A program made the translations under genes and the position numbers. Positions 1 through 8,297 of a DNA stretch of 16,870 bases are shown here, one piece after another. How positions within the stretch are numbered: the stretch's first letter is position 1; every line of letters starts with the position of its first letter. The notes under the pieces were generated by a model, which saw only the letters and a list, made by a program, of their open reading frames with translations, made no database searches and was not told the DNA's origin. This DNA is from Candidatus Pelagibacter sp. (GTDB taxonomy: Bacteria > Pseudomonadota > Alphaproteobacteria > Pelagibacterales > Pelagibacteraceae): contig JAOLYI010000012.1 of the NCBI GenBank assembly GCA_028343315.1, forward strand, positions 1 through 16,870, written 5' to 3'.

Positions 1-125
1 CTAGTAAATTTTGCACCTTTGCCAGAATTATGTAATCTAATTCTTTTTTTTAGGTTATTGGTATAACCTACATATGTTATTGGTTTAATGCTCTTTGTTT
101 TGAGCATGTAAACATAATAAATCAA
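1..125 (-). CDS. GIY-YIG domain nuclease-like protein, 3' part outside window
   Basis: The minus strand from 125 downwards translates without a stop to the window edge (about 41 codons). It reads MIYYVYMLKTKSI, then TYVGYTNNLKKRI, then HNSGKGAKFT. This is the N-terminal half of a small GIY-YIG domain: the VYML strand takes the place of GIY, YVG takes the place of YIG, followed by the conserved Arg of KKRI and the HN(S)GKGAKFT segment typical of the YhbQ/UPF0213-like group (about 80-100 residues). The start is probably TTG at 125-123, because the only other in-frame start is an ATG inside the first domain strand. It begins 3 bases after the aldolase stop and in the same frame, so it may share that transcript. 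An AAGG lies about 11 bases upstream of the TTG, which is long spacing. Members of the family are putative DNA endonucleases of mostly unknown role. The domain call is fairly secure; start and function are not. Confidence 0.7.
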   Translation of the reverse strand, partial: MIYYVYMLKTKSIKPITYVGYTNNLKKRIRLHNSGKGAKFT

Positions 126-128
126 AAA

Positions 129-920
129 TTAATAACCTTTTGATTCAGGTTCTTTTTTTGTACCTTTAATCTTTTCTATTGATGATTTAGCACCAGCACT
201 CATAAATCTTTGATCAGAACCTATTGTAACTAAATCAAAACCTTTGGATATCATTTTTTGCGCGTAATCAACCGAACCATTATGAATACCTGATAACAAA
301 TTTCTTTTTTTCGCCGACTCTAGAATCCTTATAATTTCTTTGAATGCTTTTGTATTTTCAGATCTATCAAAACCAGGTTCTTCACCTAGCGCTAAACTTA
401 AATCTGCAGGTCCTATATAAATCCCATCAAGATTAGGAGTATCCAAAATCTCATCTAATTTATCTAAAGCTTCTTTTGTTTCAATCATAGCAAGCTTTAA
501 TATTTCCTGATCAGCGTGTTTTGCATAATCTGCTCCACCATATAATAATCCCCTAATAGGACCGAAGCTTCTATAGCCTTTTGGAGGATACAAACATGCT
601 TGAATAAAATTTTCTGCTTCTTTCCTATTGCTAACCATAGGACATATAATACCGTAACAGCCTGCATCTAAGATTTTCATTATTTGACCAGGTTCATTCC
701 AATTCACTCTTGCAAGAGGGGTTGTGTTTGTAGTTGATATTGATTGAAGCATGTTTAAAGCATTAGGATAGTCAACTACGCCATGTTGCATATCTATTGT
801 ACAAGAATCCCATCCTTGATGTGCCATTACCTCTGCCGAAAAAGCGCTAGGTATTTGCAGCCAACCGTTAATAATTGGTCTACCTTCTTTAAACATTTGT
901 TTTAATTTATTTTTTCTCAT
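129..920 (-). CDS. HpcH/HpaI family class II aldolase
   Basis: 263-residue protein of the HpcH/HpaI (2,4-dihydroxyhept-2-enedioate / 2-keto-3-deoxy-glucarate) aldolase family. These metal-dependent TIM-barrel enzymes reversibly split 2-keto-4-hydroxy acids into pyruvate and an aldehyde in the cytoplasm. Family residues are visible: His46 (DMQHG), Arg71 (LARVN), the metal ligands Glu147 (MIETK) and Asp173 (IGPADLS), and the YPPKGYRSFGP loop at 111-121. I chose ATG at 920, which overlaps the TGA of the upstream aldehyde dehydrogenase as ATGA and implies translational coupling; a TTG two codons earlier is also open. As partner of that dehydrogenase it probably makes the aldehyde the dehydrogenase oxidises. 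Its real substrate is not shown by sequence. In an inositol cluster it may handle a deoxy-keto acid from 5-deoxy-glucuronate, but this is inference. Confidence 0.88.
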   Translation of the reverse strand: MRKNKLKQMFKEGRPIINGWLQIPSAFSAEVMAHQGWDSCTIDMQHGVVDYPNALNMLQSISTTNTTPLARVNWNEPGQIMKILDAGCYGIICPMVSNRKEAENFIQACLYPPKGYRSFGPIRGLLYGGADYAKHADQEILKLAMIETKEALDKLDEILDTPNLDGIYIGPADLSLALGEEPGFDRSENTKAFKEIIRILESAKKRNLLSGIHNGSVDYAQKMISKGFDLVTIGSDQRFMSAGAKSSIEKIKGTKKEPESKGY

Positions 921-2362
921 TCGCAAGAGATACCGAAATGAGTATATTTTATATTTAAATAATCTTTTATAGCCATTGAACCACCTTCTCTTCCATATCC
1001 AGTTTGTTTAATTCCTCCAAATGGAGCCTCTGCTACAGCGACGGCAGCAGTATTCACTGCGACACAGCCAGTTTCCATTAACTCAGATGCCTTATGGGCT
1101 ATTTTTAAATCTGTAGAATAAATATAGCTACAAAGACCTAAATCATTATTATTGGCTCTTTCAACAACTTCATCAAAATTTTTAAAAGTTAAAATTGGAA
1201 CTATTGGACCGAAGGGTTCTTCTTTCATAATTGTAAAATTATCTTTTATGTCATCAAAAATAGTAGGTTCAAAATAATATCCTTTATTAAAATTTGCAGC
1301 TCTTTTTCCTCCGAGTAAAACTTTACCACCTTCTTTTTTTGTTGTTTCAACTAATTTTTCTACACCCTCTAATCTTTGTTGTGTGCATAAGGGGCCTAAT
1401 AAAGTATCTTTGTCCATTCCATTTCCAATTTTTAATTTCTTGGTTTTATCGACCATTAATTTCGCAAACTCGTCTTTTTTCTTTTCGTGTATGTAAAACC
1501 TATTTGGTGAAATACAAACCTGACCATTGTTTCGAAATTTTGCAGCAATAGCCATATCAGTAACTTTATTTAAATCCACATCATCAAAAACAATAAAGGG
1601 AGAATGACCGCTTAATTCCATTGTTACTCTTTGAACTTTGTCAGCAGCCTGTTTTAAAATCAATTTTCCAACTCTTGTAGAGCCAGTGATTGATATTTTT
1701 TTAACTATATCTGAAGAAATTAATTCAGAAGAAACTTGTGCTGGATCACCTGATAATAGGTTAACTACACCCGGAGGAACACCAGCTTCTCTACATATGT
1801 CTACTAATTCCATTACTGCTCCAGGTGTTATTACGTCTGGTTTAACTATTACAGAACATCCCGCTCCTAAAGCTGTTGAAATTTTTCTTGATGCTAAAAT
1901 AATTGGAAAATTCCATGGTATTAAAGCTGCAACAACGCCAACTGGTTGATAATAGACATGTATTCTTGTGTTAGGAAAACGACTTTGATTAGTTTCACCA
2001 TATATTCTTTTAGTTTCTTCCGAGTTCCATTCAAATATATCAGCTGCACCACTGACTTCACCAGCACCTTCAGCTAAAGGCTTACCAACTTCTAGTGTCA
2101 TCCATTTAGATAAAACATCAGATTTTTTTCTAATTAACTCTGAAATTTTTCTAATTATTTTTGCACGCTCCCACGGAGAGGTATCTCTCCAAATTTTTAA
2201 ACCTTTTTCTGCGGACTTTAGAGCTTTTTGTATATCTTCACTATTTGCTTTTGATGCTTTACCTAAAATTTCTTCAGTTGCTGGATTTATTACATCATAT
2301 GTTTCGCCGCTAGCAGATTTTTGCCATTTGCCGTCAATAAACTGTCCGTATTTTTCGTACAT
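917..2362 (-). CDS. NAD(P)-dependent aldehyde dehydrogenase (succinate-semialdehyde dehydrogenase-like)
   Basis: 481-residue protein covering the whole aldehyde dehydrogenase fold, about the usual length. Visible motifs are PWNFP at 149-153 (oxyanion Asn151), the cofactor lysine in VKPD (Lys174), the nucleotide loop ITGSTRVG at 225-232, the general base Glu249 in MELSG, and the nucleophile Cys283 in NNGQVCISPNRF. The C-terminal APFGGIKQTGYGREGG is typical of succinate/glutarate-semialdehyde and lactaldehyde dehydrogenases. The general-base Glu argues against the CoA-acylating methylmalonate-semialdehyde type (IolA/MmsA), so it is not the usual last enzyme of inositol breakdown. It is first in a two-gene minus-strand unit with the aldolase and is transcribed away from iolD across a 49-base gap. 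It likely oxidises the aldehyde made in the cluster to a carboxylate. The exact substrate is unknown. No Shine-Dalgarno is seen before the ATG. Confidence 0.9.
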   Translation of the reverse strand: MYEKYGQFIDGKWQKSASGETYDVINPATEEILGKASKANSEDIQKALKSAEKGLKIWRDTSPWERAKIIRKISELIRKKSDVLSKWMTLEVGKPLAEGAGEVSGAADIFEWNSEETKRIYGETNQSRFPNTRIHVYYQPVGVVAALIPWNFPIILASRKISTALGAGCSVIVKPDVITPGAVMELVDICREAGVPPGVVNLLSGDPAQVSSELISSDIVKKISITGSTRVGKLILKQAADKVQRVTMELSGHSPFIVFDDVDLNKVTDMAIAAKFRNNGQVCISPNRFYIHEKKKDEFAKLMVDKTKKLKIGNGMDKDTLLGPLCTQQRLEGVEKLVETTKKEGGKVLLGGKRAANFNKGYYFEPTIFDDIKDNFTIMKEEPFGPIVPILTFKNFDEVVERANNNDLGLCSYIYSTDLKIAHKASELMETGCVAVNTAAVAVAEAPFGGIKQTGYGREGGSMAIKDYLNIKYTHFGISCE

Positions 2363-2411
2363 ATATTGTTGTTGAATAAAGAATATTAATTAAATAGTTT
2401 ATATTGAATTT
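2363..2411. promoter_or_regulatory. Divergent promoter gap between aldehyde dehydrogenase and iolD
   Basis: This 49-base, almost pure A/T gap must hold the promoters for both the minus-strand aldehyde dehydrogenase/aldolase pair and the plus-strand iolD/oxidoreductase pair, so the two units are likely co-regulated. I cannot assign a convincing -35/-10 pair. An ATTAATTAAAT stretch near 2387-2397 is weakly palindromic, but in such AT-rich sequence this proves little. Neither start has a Shine-Dalgarno, so leaders are probably very short. Confidence 0.4.
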
Positions 2412-4256
2412 ATGAAAAATATTCAACTTACTTGTGCTCATGCTTTAGTAAAATTTCTAATTGCTCAAAAAACTCTTATAGATGGAAAAAAAGCACCGTT
2501 ATTTCCAGGTGTGTTTGGAATTTTTGGACACGGTAATGTTGCCTGTCTAGGACAAGCTCTTCAAGAAAATCAAAAAGATCTTCCTACCTGGAGAGGTCAT
2601 CATGAGCAAAATATGGCTTTGACAGGAATAGCTTATGCAAGAGCGAAACGAAGGAAACAAATTTTTGTTGCTACTTCTTCAGTTGGTCCTGGCTCTACTA
2701 ATATGATTACGGCCGCAGCTGTAGCAATGAGTAACAGATTGCCAATACTTTTTTTACCAGGAGATACATTTGCAAACAGAATGCCTGATCCAGTATTGCA
2801 ACAAGTAGAACATTTTAATAATCCTGGAATAACGCAAAACGATGGATTTAAACCTGTAGTCAGATACTTCGATAGAATAATTAGACCCGAACAAATTATC
2901 TCAAGTTTACAACAAGCTATTCAAGTAATGTTAGATCCTGCAGATTGCGGTCCTGCATGCATATCTTTGTGCCAAGATGTTCAAGGTGAAGTTTTTGATT
3001 ATCCAGAAGAATTTTTTAAAGAACGAATTCACACAATTAGAAGACCTAAACCAGATGATTTTCAAATTAAAGAATCTGCAGAATTAATTAAAAAATCAAA
3101 GAAACCTATTATAATTTCAGGAGGTGGTGTTTTTTATTCAGATGCTACGGATGAATTAAGTGCATTTGCTATAAAACATAATATTCCTGTTACACAAACA
3201 GTAATGGGTTATTCGTCGATGAAAAAAGACCACTCTCACTACCTTGGCACAATTGGTGGCTTAGGCGGTAGAGCTGCAAATAATTTGAGCAAAGAAACTG
3301 ATACAGCCATTGCTATTGGCACAAAACTTGCAGACTTTACAACTGGTTCTTGGTCTAATTTCGAAAATTCTGACTTTAAATTAGTTTCAATAAATGCTGC
3401 ACGTTTTGATGCAAATAAACATATGGCACAAGCTATTGTTGGAGATGCTAAAGTCTCCTTAATAGAGTTATCCCAAGCTTTAGGTAGCTGGAAAGCCGAT
3501 GATACTTGGTATAAAAAATCGAGAATTGAATTAAAAAATTGGGAGTCTTACGTCGATAAAGAAAGTGGTCCGACAAATCAAAAATTACCAAGCTACGCCC
3601 AAGTAGTTGGTGCCTGTTATAGAAATTCAGATCCTTCTGATATAGCTGTTACTGCTGCAGGAGGTTTAGTTGGTGAAGTAATTCAAGTTTGGAAACCAAG
3701 AGAACTAAACACTCATGAGACCGAGTGGGGTTTTAGTTGCATGAGTTATGAAATTTCTGGCGCACTTGGTATTAAAATGGCAAATCCTGATAAAGAAGTT
3801 GTTTCATTTGTTGGAGATGGTTCATATCTTCTTTATAATTCTGATATTTATAGCTCTGTAATAACTGACAATAAACTCATATTAATAGTTTGCGACAATG
3901 GTGGTCATGCCGTAATTAATCGATTGCAATTATATAAAGGAGGCAAAGAATTCAACTGTCTTCTTAAAAGTTCAAAGACCCCTAACCTTGTGCCTGTAGA
4001 TTTCGCAGGTCATGCAAAAAGCATGGGTGCTGCTGGTGAACATGTTAATTCAATTGCTGAATTAGAAGAAGCTTATCAAAGAGCAAAAAAATCAAAAAAA
4101 ACTTATGTAATATCAATTCATACTGATGGATACCAATGGTTAGAAGGATCTGCTTATTGGGAAAGCCCAACACTTGGTATACCGACAACAGAAGAAAACA
4201 AAAAATCCTTAAAAGAACATCTTGAAGGTAAGAAAAAACAAAGAAAAGGTGTTTAA
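2412..4256 (+). CDS. iolD: 3D-(3,5/4)-trihydroxycyclohexane-1,2-dione acylhydrolase (IolD)
   Basis: 614-residue thiamine-diphosphate enzyme (B. subtilis IolD is about 637). It hydrolytically opens the ring of 3D-(3,5/4)-trihydroxycyclohexane-1,2-dione to 5-deoxy-D-glucuronate, the third step of myo-inositol catabolism. The N-terminal PYR domain has GIFGHGNVACLG (36-47), the cofactor-activating Glu65 in RGHHEQN and TSSVGPGSTNM (88-98). A central NAD/FAD-like domain carries IIISGGGV (233-240). The C-terminal domain has the diphosphate motif GDG (468-470) ending at DN (495-496). The GHGNVACLG and HHEQNMA segments fit IolD better than acetolactate synthase or other family members. It is followed after 5 bases by a Gfo/Idh oxidoreductase in the same direction. 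IolE and IolG, which act just before it, are encoded in the same region, and this supports the assignment. No Shine-Dalgarno is visible. Confidence 0.92.
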   Translation: MKNIQLTCAHALVKFLIAQKTLIDGKKAPLFPGVFGIFGHGNVACLGQALQENQKDLPTWRGHHEQNMALTGIAYARAKRRKQIFVATSSVGPGSTNMITAAAVAMSNRLPILFLPGDTFANRMPDPVLQQVEHFNNPGITQNDGFKPVVRYFDRIIRPEQIISSLQQAIQVMLDPADCGPACISLCQDVQGEVFDYPEEFFKERIHTIRRPKPDDFQIKESAELIKKSKKPIIISGGGVFYSDATDELSAFAIKHNIPVTQTVMGYSSMKKDHSHYLGTIGGLGGRAANNLSKETDTAIAIGTKLADFTTGSWSNFENSDFKLVSINAARFDANKHMAQAIVGDAKVSLIELSQALGSWKADDTWYKKSRIELKNWESYVDKESGPTNQKLPSYAQVVGACYRNSDPSDIAVTAAGGLVGEVIQVWKPRELNTHETEWGFSCMSYEISGALGIKMANPDKEVVSFVGDGSYLLYNSDIYSSVITDNKLILIVCDNGGHAVINRLQLYKGGKEFNCLLKSSKTPNLVPVDFAGHAKSMGAAGEHVNSIAELEEAYQRAKKSKKTYVISIHTDGYQWLEGSAYWESPTLGIPTTEENKKSLKEHLEGKKKQRKGV

Positions 4257-4261
4257 TTTTC

Positions 4262-5419
4262 ATGAATAAAGTTTTTAAAGTTGGTCTTGTTGGCTGTGGC
4301 CATATTTCTGAAACTTATTTTAGAGCAGAAAAATATTTTAATAATATTAAGATTATTAAATGCGCAGATTTGAACACTGAAACAGCAAAAATATGTGCTA
4401 AAGAAAATAATATAGAATTTTCTGATCTTGAAAAAATTTTTGATGATAAAGATATTGAGATAATTTTAAATCTCACTATACCAAAAGCACATTTTGAAGT
4501 ATCTGTAAAAGCACTCAATGCCGGCAAACATTCTTATAGTGAAAAACCTTTATGTATAGATTTTAATGATGGAAAAAAATTATTAGATCTTTCTAAAAAA
4601 AATAATCTTTATTTAGGAAGTGCTCCTGACACAGTTCTTGGAGCAGGTATTCAAAAATCTAAAGAATTAATAGAAAGTGGATTAATTGGGAAAATTAACT
4701 TAGGAAATGCAATCTTTGCTTATCCTGGTGTTCAATCCTACCATCCTAGTCCAGAACCATGGTTTGCAGAAAAAGAAGGTGGTCCAGTTATAGATATGGG
4801 GCCTTATTATATTTCAGCATTAGTTACATTATTAGGGCCAGTAAAATCTGTTACAAGTAGATCAAAAAAAGTATTTGATGAAAGAGAAATTGGCATAGGT
4901 CCAAGAAAAGGAAAAAAGTTTAAAGTCGAATGCGATACTACGTATGTTTCTACATTAGAATTTTGCAATAATTCATTAATACAAATGACTCTTTCTTTTG
5001 ATGTTAAAGATCATCAAAGAAATCATATCGAATTATATGGAGATAAAGGATCAATTATAGTAACAGATCCAAATATGTTTGGCGGATCAGTTTTTACGTG
5101 TCTTGAATTAGGAGGTGAATGGATAGAACACGAAACACATAATTTAGAATTAGGTAAGATTAATATAAAAAGTCAAAGTTCTAGAGCAAACGAGTCACCA
5201 ACAAATGCAAATTATAGAGGCGCAGGTTTATCAGAAATGGCTTACGCGATTGAGAATAAAATTGAACATATGTGTAATGGAGAATTGTCTTTACATGTTT
5301 TGGATATTATTCAATCGATAATGAGATCAGCAAAATTAAAAAAAACAGAAATTTTATCAACTAAATGTAAAATACCTTCAAAATTTACACAAGATAGAAT
5401 TAAAAAAATTCTTAAATAA
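4262..5419 (+). CDS. Gfo/Idh/MocA family oxidoreductase, second sugar/inositol dehydrogenase
   Basis: 385-residue NAD(P)-dependent dehydrogenase. An N-terminal Rossmann domain has VGLVGCGHIS (7-16), the catalytic-lysine motif is SEKP (Lys95), and a long C-terminal alpha/beta substrate domain follows. Where inositol 2-dehydrogenases have Asp-x3-His, this protein reads IDMGPYYIS: Asp178 is kept, but Tyr182 stands at the catalytic His position. A GGP-x-DMGPYY-x-ALV pattern with a preceding HPSPEPWF segment looks like that of a distinct Gfo/Idh subgroup, so the change is probably a subgroup trait rather than damage. It lies 5 bases after iolD and is surely in its operon. Plausible roles are oxidation of another inositol isomer (scyllo, chiro) or of a glycoside, or reduction of a keto intermediate of a modified lower pathway. 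Sequence alone does not decide. Its last 8 bases overlap the end of the convergent ROK kinase gene. Confidence 0.88.
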   Translation: MNKVFKVGLVGCGHISETYFRAEKYFNNIKIIKCADLNTETAKICAKENNIEFSDLEKIFDDKDIEIILNLTIPKAHFEVSVKALNAGKHSYSEKPLCIDFNDGKKLLDLSKKNNLYLGSAPDTVLGAGIQKSKELIESGLIGKINLGNAIFAYPGVQSYHPSPEPWFAEKEGGPVIDMGPYYISALVTLLGPVKSVTSRSKKVFDEREIGIGPRKGKKFKVECDTTYVSTLEFCNNSLIQMTLSFDVKDHQRNHIELYGDKGSIIVTDPNMFGGSVFTCLELGGEWIEHETHNLELGKINIKSQSSRANESPTNANYRGAGLSEMAYAIENKIEHMCNGELSLHVLDIIQSIMRSAKLKKTEILSTKCKIPSKFTQDRIKKILK

Positions 5420-6314
5420 AATTTTCTCTACCCAATAAAGCTGCTCCTCTAACACCACTAGCGTCTCCATACAACGGTTTAAGAAAAACAGTTTTTAAGT
5501 TGGGTTCATGTATCAATTTTGAAGTAAATAGTTTTATTTCATCTAAAAAATCGATCTCGTTTGATATGCCGCCACCAAAAACTATAGCATCCGGATCAAT
5601 CGTAGTAATTATTATAATTAACGATCGAGCAAGTTTTTCTTTAAAATTAGTTATAAATTCTTTAGCATTCACCTCATTATTTCTATAATTAGAAAAAATT
5701 TCTTTTGCAGTTAATTTTTGTTTAAATTTTAAATAAAAATTTTTTTCTATAGACTTTCCAGAAAGATATCCCTCAACTCTATTTGAAAAATCTATTTTTT
5801 TATCTGATTTTAAATTATTAATATTTGTTTCGGGCATTTGATTTAGACTCCATTCACCACCCAAACCATTAGAACCAGTAATAATTTTTTTATTAATTAC
5901 TAAACCACCACCGCAACCTGAACCTAAAATAATTCCAAAAACAGTTTCATAATGACTTGCTGATCCATCATAAGATTCTGAAAGACAAAAGCAATTCGCA
6001 TCGTTTTCAGAATAGATATTATTCGAAATTTTTTTCTTTAAATCTTTTACGATATTTTTTTGATTTAACCATTGTGAATTGTGCGCATTTTTAATAAGCC
6101 CTGTTGTCTTATCTGTCGCTCCAGGATGACATATTCCAACATTTAAATTATTATTATTTTTATTTTCTAATTTTTTGATTATTGTAATTATAGACTCAAT
6201 TGTTTTTTTGTAATTTGTGGGAGTTGAAATTCTATTTCTAGTTATTTCTTTATTTTTGTTATCTAACAAAACGTATTCAATTTTAGTGGCGCCTAAATCT
6301 ATACCTATTTGCAT
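5412..6314 (-). CDS. ROK family sugar kinase, zinc site lost
   Basis: 300-residue ROK (repressor/ORF/kinase) protein without a DNA-binding domain, so a kinase and not a regulator. The first phosphate loop is IDLGATKIE (4-12). HPGATD (63-68) and the catalytic base Asp105 in ENDAN follow, then the GSGCGGG loop (131-137), Glu154 in GLGGEW, and a C-terminal FGGGIS. These point to ATP-dependent phosphorylation of a sugar or polyol hydroxyl. Typical ROK kinases bind structural zinc through a His two residues after GEW and a Cys-x-Cys-x4-Cys motif. Here Leu157 replaces the His and all three Cys are absent (region 170-182), although the following EGYLSG aligns well. It is last of the minus-strand string, 2 bases after the ATPase gene, so it probably phosphorylates the imported substrate or an intermediate. 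It might stand in for the PfkB-type IolC kinase, but this is speculative. Confidence 0.87.
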   Translation of the reverse strand: MQIGIDLGATKIEYVLLDNKNKEITRNRISTPTNYKKTIESIITIIKKLENKNNNNLNVGICHPGATDKTTGLIKNAHNSQWLNQKNIVKDLKKKISNNIYSENDANCFCLSESYDGSASHYETVFGIILGSGCGGGLVINKKIITGSNGLGGEWSLNQMPETNINNLKSDKKIDFSNRVEGYLSGKSIEKNFYLKFKQKLTAKEIFSNYRNNEVNAKEFITNFKEKLARSLIIIITTIDPDAIVFGGGISNEIDFLDEIKLFTSKLIHEPNLKTVFLKPLYGDASGVRGAALLGRENFI

Positions 6315-6316
6315 TA

Positions 6317-7108
6317 TTAAGATGAAAGTCTATTCATTTCTTTGAGTTCAACTTCTAATTTATCCAATTCTTCTCCACCAGCCATCATACTCAAAAGTTT
6401 TTCTCTTGTTATATTTTTCTTCTCATAAGTACCTAAGCTTTTTCCTCTGTTAAGAACAGTAAAACTATTTCCAACTGGATATGCGTGATGAACGTTATGT
6501 GTTATTAGTATTACAGCTAAACCTTGTGATGCGGCTTTAACAATATATTTTAAAACTACTGAAGCCTGATGAACTCCTAATGCAGATGTTGGTTCATCTA
6601 AAATTAAAACCTTTGCACCAAAATAAATTGCCCTACTTATAGCTAGACACTGTCTTTCACCTCCAGACATGGTTCCAACAGCTTGTGACGGGTCTCTTAC
6701 ATCAATTCCAATTTGACCCATTCTTTCAGCTGCAATTTTATTAGCTTTTTCTATGTCAAAGGTTTTTAAAAAAGGTGGACCTTTTAAGGGCTCTCTACCC
6801 ATAAAAAAATTTCTAGTAACGCTCATAAGTGGAACCAAAGCTAAATCCTGATAAACAGTAGCTATACCAATATCTAAAGCATCTTTAGGGCTATCAAAAA
6901 TAATTTTTTCACCTTCGAATATAACCTCACCTTCATCAGGTTTATGTACACCTGCCAATGTTTTAATTAATGTTGATTTGCCTGCTCCATTATCTCCTAG
7001 CAAACACATAATTTCACCTCTTCGCAATTTCATAGTTACATCTTTCAAAGCAATAACTTTACCAAAAAATTTACTTATATTATTAAATTGAACCAGATAA
7101 TCTGACAT
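6317..7108 (-). CDS. Sugar ABC transporter ATP-binding protein (FrcA-like)
   Basis: 263-residue single ABC ATPase domain that powers uptake of a sugar or cyclitol at the inner face of the cytoplasmic membrane. It has Walker [10 protein letters not shown] (38-46), the Q-loop at Gln87 (VYQDLA), the signature MSGGERQ (147-153), Walker [12 protein letters not shown] (167-177) and the switch His204 (LITHN). Many carbohydrate-uptake type 2 transporters use a duplicated ATPase of about 500 residues; this one is single, like FrcA of the fructose transporter, and must work as a homodimer. Its ATG overlaps the permease stop by one base (TAATG), showing tight coupling. The short extra tail after about residue 235 is charged and looks like an ordinary extension. 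Confidence 0.94.
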   Translation of the reverse strand: MSDYLVQFNNISKFFGKVIALKDVTMKLRRGEIMCLLGDNGAGKSTLIKTLAGVHKPDEGEVIFEGEKIIFDSPKDALDIGIATVYQDLALVPLMSVTRNFFMGREPLKGPPFLKTFDIEKANKIAAERMGQIGIDVRDPSQAVGTMSGGERQCLAISRAIYFGAKVLILDEPTSALGVHQASVVLKYIVKAASQGLAVILITHNVHHAYPVGNSFTVLNRGKSLGTYEKKNITREKLLSMMAGGEELDKLEVELKEMNRLSS

Positions 7109-8235
7109 TATTTACTTTCAGTAACCTTTCTTCTTATATAATTATTAAATATTACTGCTATTAACATCATTGCTCCTAAAAATACTTTAAACCAATCAGT
7201 ATCTACGTCCGTGTAAAATATACCCATAGAAACTGTGCCAAAGATAATTGCACCAAAAGCTGCGCCAATAGCCGATCCATAACCGCCGGTTAATAAGCAC
7301 CCACCCACAACTGCTGCTGCGATAGCTTCTAATTCTTTTAAAGTACCTCTCATTGTATCTGCTGATCCAGCATCTAAAACCTGAATAGTGGCAAATATTG
7401 TTGCAGCTACAGCGGTACCTATAAATAAACTAATCTTAACTCTTCCAACTGGAACGCCGACATTATTAGCACCATTTTTGTCTCCACCTGATGCAAAAAT
7501 CCAATTTCCGTATCTAGTTTTCATTAAGATCCATGTAGTAATTATCGCTAAAAAGATAAACCAAATTACAGAGGGAGGTATACCTGTTGCTAACGGAGTA
7601 CCGTCAGTTCTTAAATCAATCAAGTTCATTGATCCCAGCCAAGTGAATAACCATTTAAATGTGTCAGTTGCAAATATCCAAGCTATTGGGTCATTATCAA
7701 TTAAAACTCTTAAACCAGGAACTTGAGTACGTCCTGTAATTAATCTTGTTAGTGCTAATGTTGCTCCTCTTAGAATAAATAGCATTGCTAAAGTTACAAT
7801 AAAAGAAGGAAGACCTGTTCGCACAACCAGTATCCCATTAAAATAGCCTACTAATACAGCCATAGAAAAAGCAAAAATAATACTCATCCATAAAGGCCAA
7901 CCCCAATATATCGCAGGTATAGCTATACAAATACCAGCAAAACCAATCATGGAACCAATTGATAAATCAAACTCTCCACCAATCATTAACATTGCAGCAG
8001 CTATTGCAATAATTCCAAGATTAGCAGAAACATCTAAAAAATTTAACATTCCATATGCACTAAACATTCCAGTATCACCAGCAACAATTCCAAAAAAAAT
8101 AAATACAAGTATTGCTCCACCAAGAGCACCAAGTTCTGGTCTATTCAATAAAAGTCGGAGTTTAGAAACTTTTTGAAGTCTCTCGTCTTGATTAAATTCT
8201 GTTTTACTTTGAATACTTTTAGATTTTGTAGACAT
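7108..8235 (-). CDS. Sugar ABC transporter permease (FrcC/RbsC-like)
   Basis: 375-residue multi-spanning membrane protein of the BPD_transp_2 family (carbohydrate-uptake type 2), forming the channel of the transporter. It starts with a charged cytoplasmic tail of about 30 residues, followed by about nine or ten hydrophobic segments. Family signatures are [13 protein letters not shown] (83-95), the [16 protein letters not shown] stretch (about 142-157), the cytoplasmic coupling segment around [18 protein letters not shown] and the C-terminal [24 protein letters not shown] hydrophilic stretch of about 60 residues between membrane segments (about 165-223, RTQVPGLRV to TGIPPSV) is long and probably faces the periplasm. 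The gene follows the binding protein behind a terminator hairpin and is coupled to the ATPase gene. The genomic context with iolG, iolE and iolD suggests inositol as substrate. Confidence 0.93.
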   Translation of the reverse strand: MSTKSKSIQSKTEFNQDERLQKVSKLRLLLNRPELGALGGAILVFIFFGIVAGDTGMFSAYGMLNFLDVSANLGIIAIAAAMLMIGGEFDLSIGSMIGFAGICIAIPAIYWGWPLWMSIIFAFSMAVLVGYFNGILVVRTGLPSFIVTLAMLFILRGATLALTRLITGRTQVPGLRVLIDNDPIAWIFATDTFKWLFTWLGSMNLIDLRTDGTPLATGIPPSVIWFIFLAIITTWILMKTRYGNWIFASGGDKNGANNVGVPVGRVKISLFIGTAVAATIFATIQVLDAGSADTMRGTLKELEAIAAAVVGGCLLTGGYGSAIGAAFGAIIFGTVSMGIFYTDVDTDWFKVFLGAMMLIAVIFNNYIRRKVTESK

Positions 8236-8249
8236 AATTTATAAAACTT

Positions 8250-8284
8250 AAAAAAAAAGGCCTAGCGATAAATCACTAGGCCTT
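8250..8284 (-). terminator. Rho-independent (attenuating) terminator between binding protein and permease genes
   Basis: An exact 9-bp inverted repeat AAGGCCTAG / CTAGGCCTT (8257-8265 and 8276-8284) encloses a 10-base loop. On the minus strand the stem is followed directly by a run of nine T (8258-8250, the first two inside the stem). It starts 13 bases after the binding-protein stop codon and ends 14 bases before the permease start. It is the most GC-rich short element in an AT-rich area, as expected of an intrinsic terminator. Partial read-through would give more binding protein than membrane subunits; an alternative or additional role is a 3' stabiliser of the binding-protein message. Confidence 0.85.
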
Positions 8285-8297
8285 CTTAATATATTTT

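Noticed and set aside
921..926. TTG start of the aldolase at 926
   Set aside because: The ATG at 920 gives an ATGA overlap with the upstream stop, as seen at several other junctions here, and still includes the entire domain.
1294..1949. Plus-strand open frames inside the aldehyde dehydrogenase gene
   Set aside because: They lie antisense to a gene with complete catalytic motifs and have no recognisable protein character. Other frames antisense to glpX, recJ, hom, the permease and the binding protein were dismissed likewise.
917..2362. Reading the aldehyde dehydrogenase as IolA (methylmalonate-semialdehyde dehydrogenase)
   Set aside because: It has the general-base Glu (MELSG) and an SSADH-like C-terminus, features of hydrolytic rather than CoA-acylating enzymes.
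2412..4256. IolD as acetolactate synthase
   Set aside because: The overall fold is shared, but the N-terminal GHGNVACLG and HHEQNMA segments and the iolE/iolG neighbourhood fit IolD.
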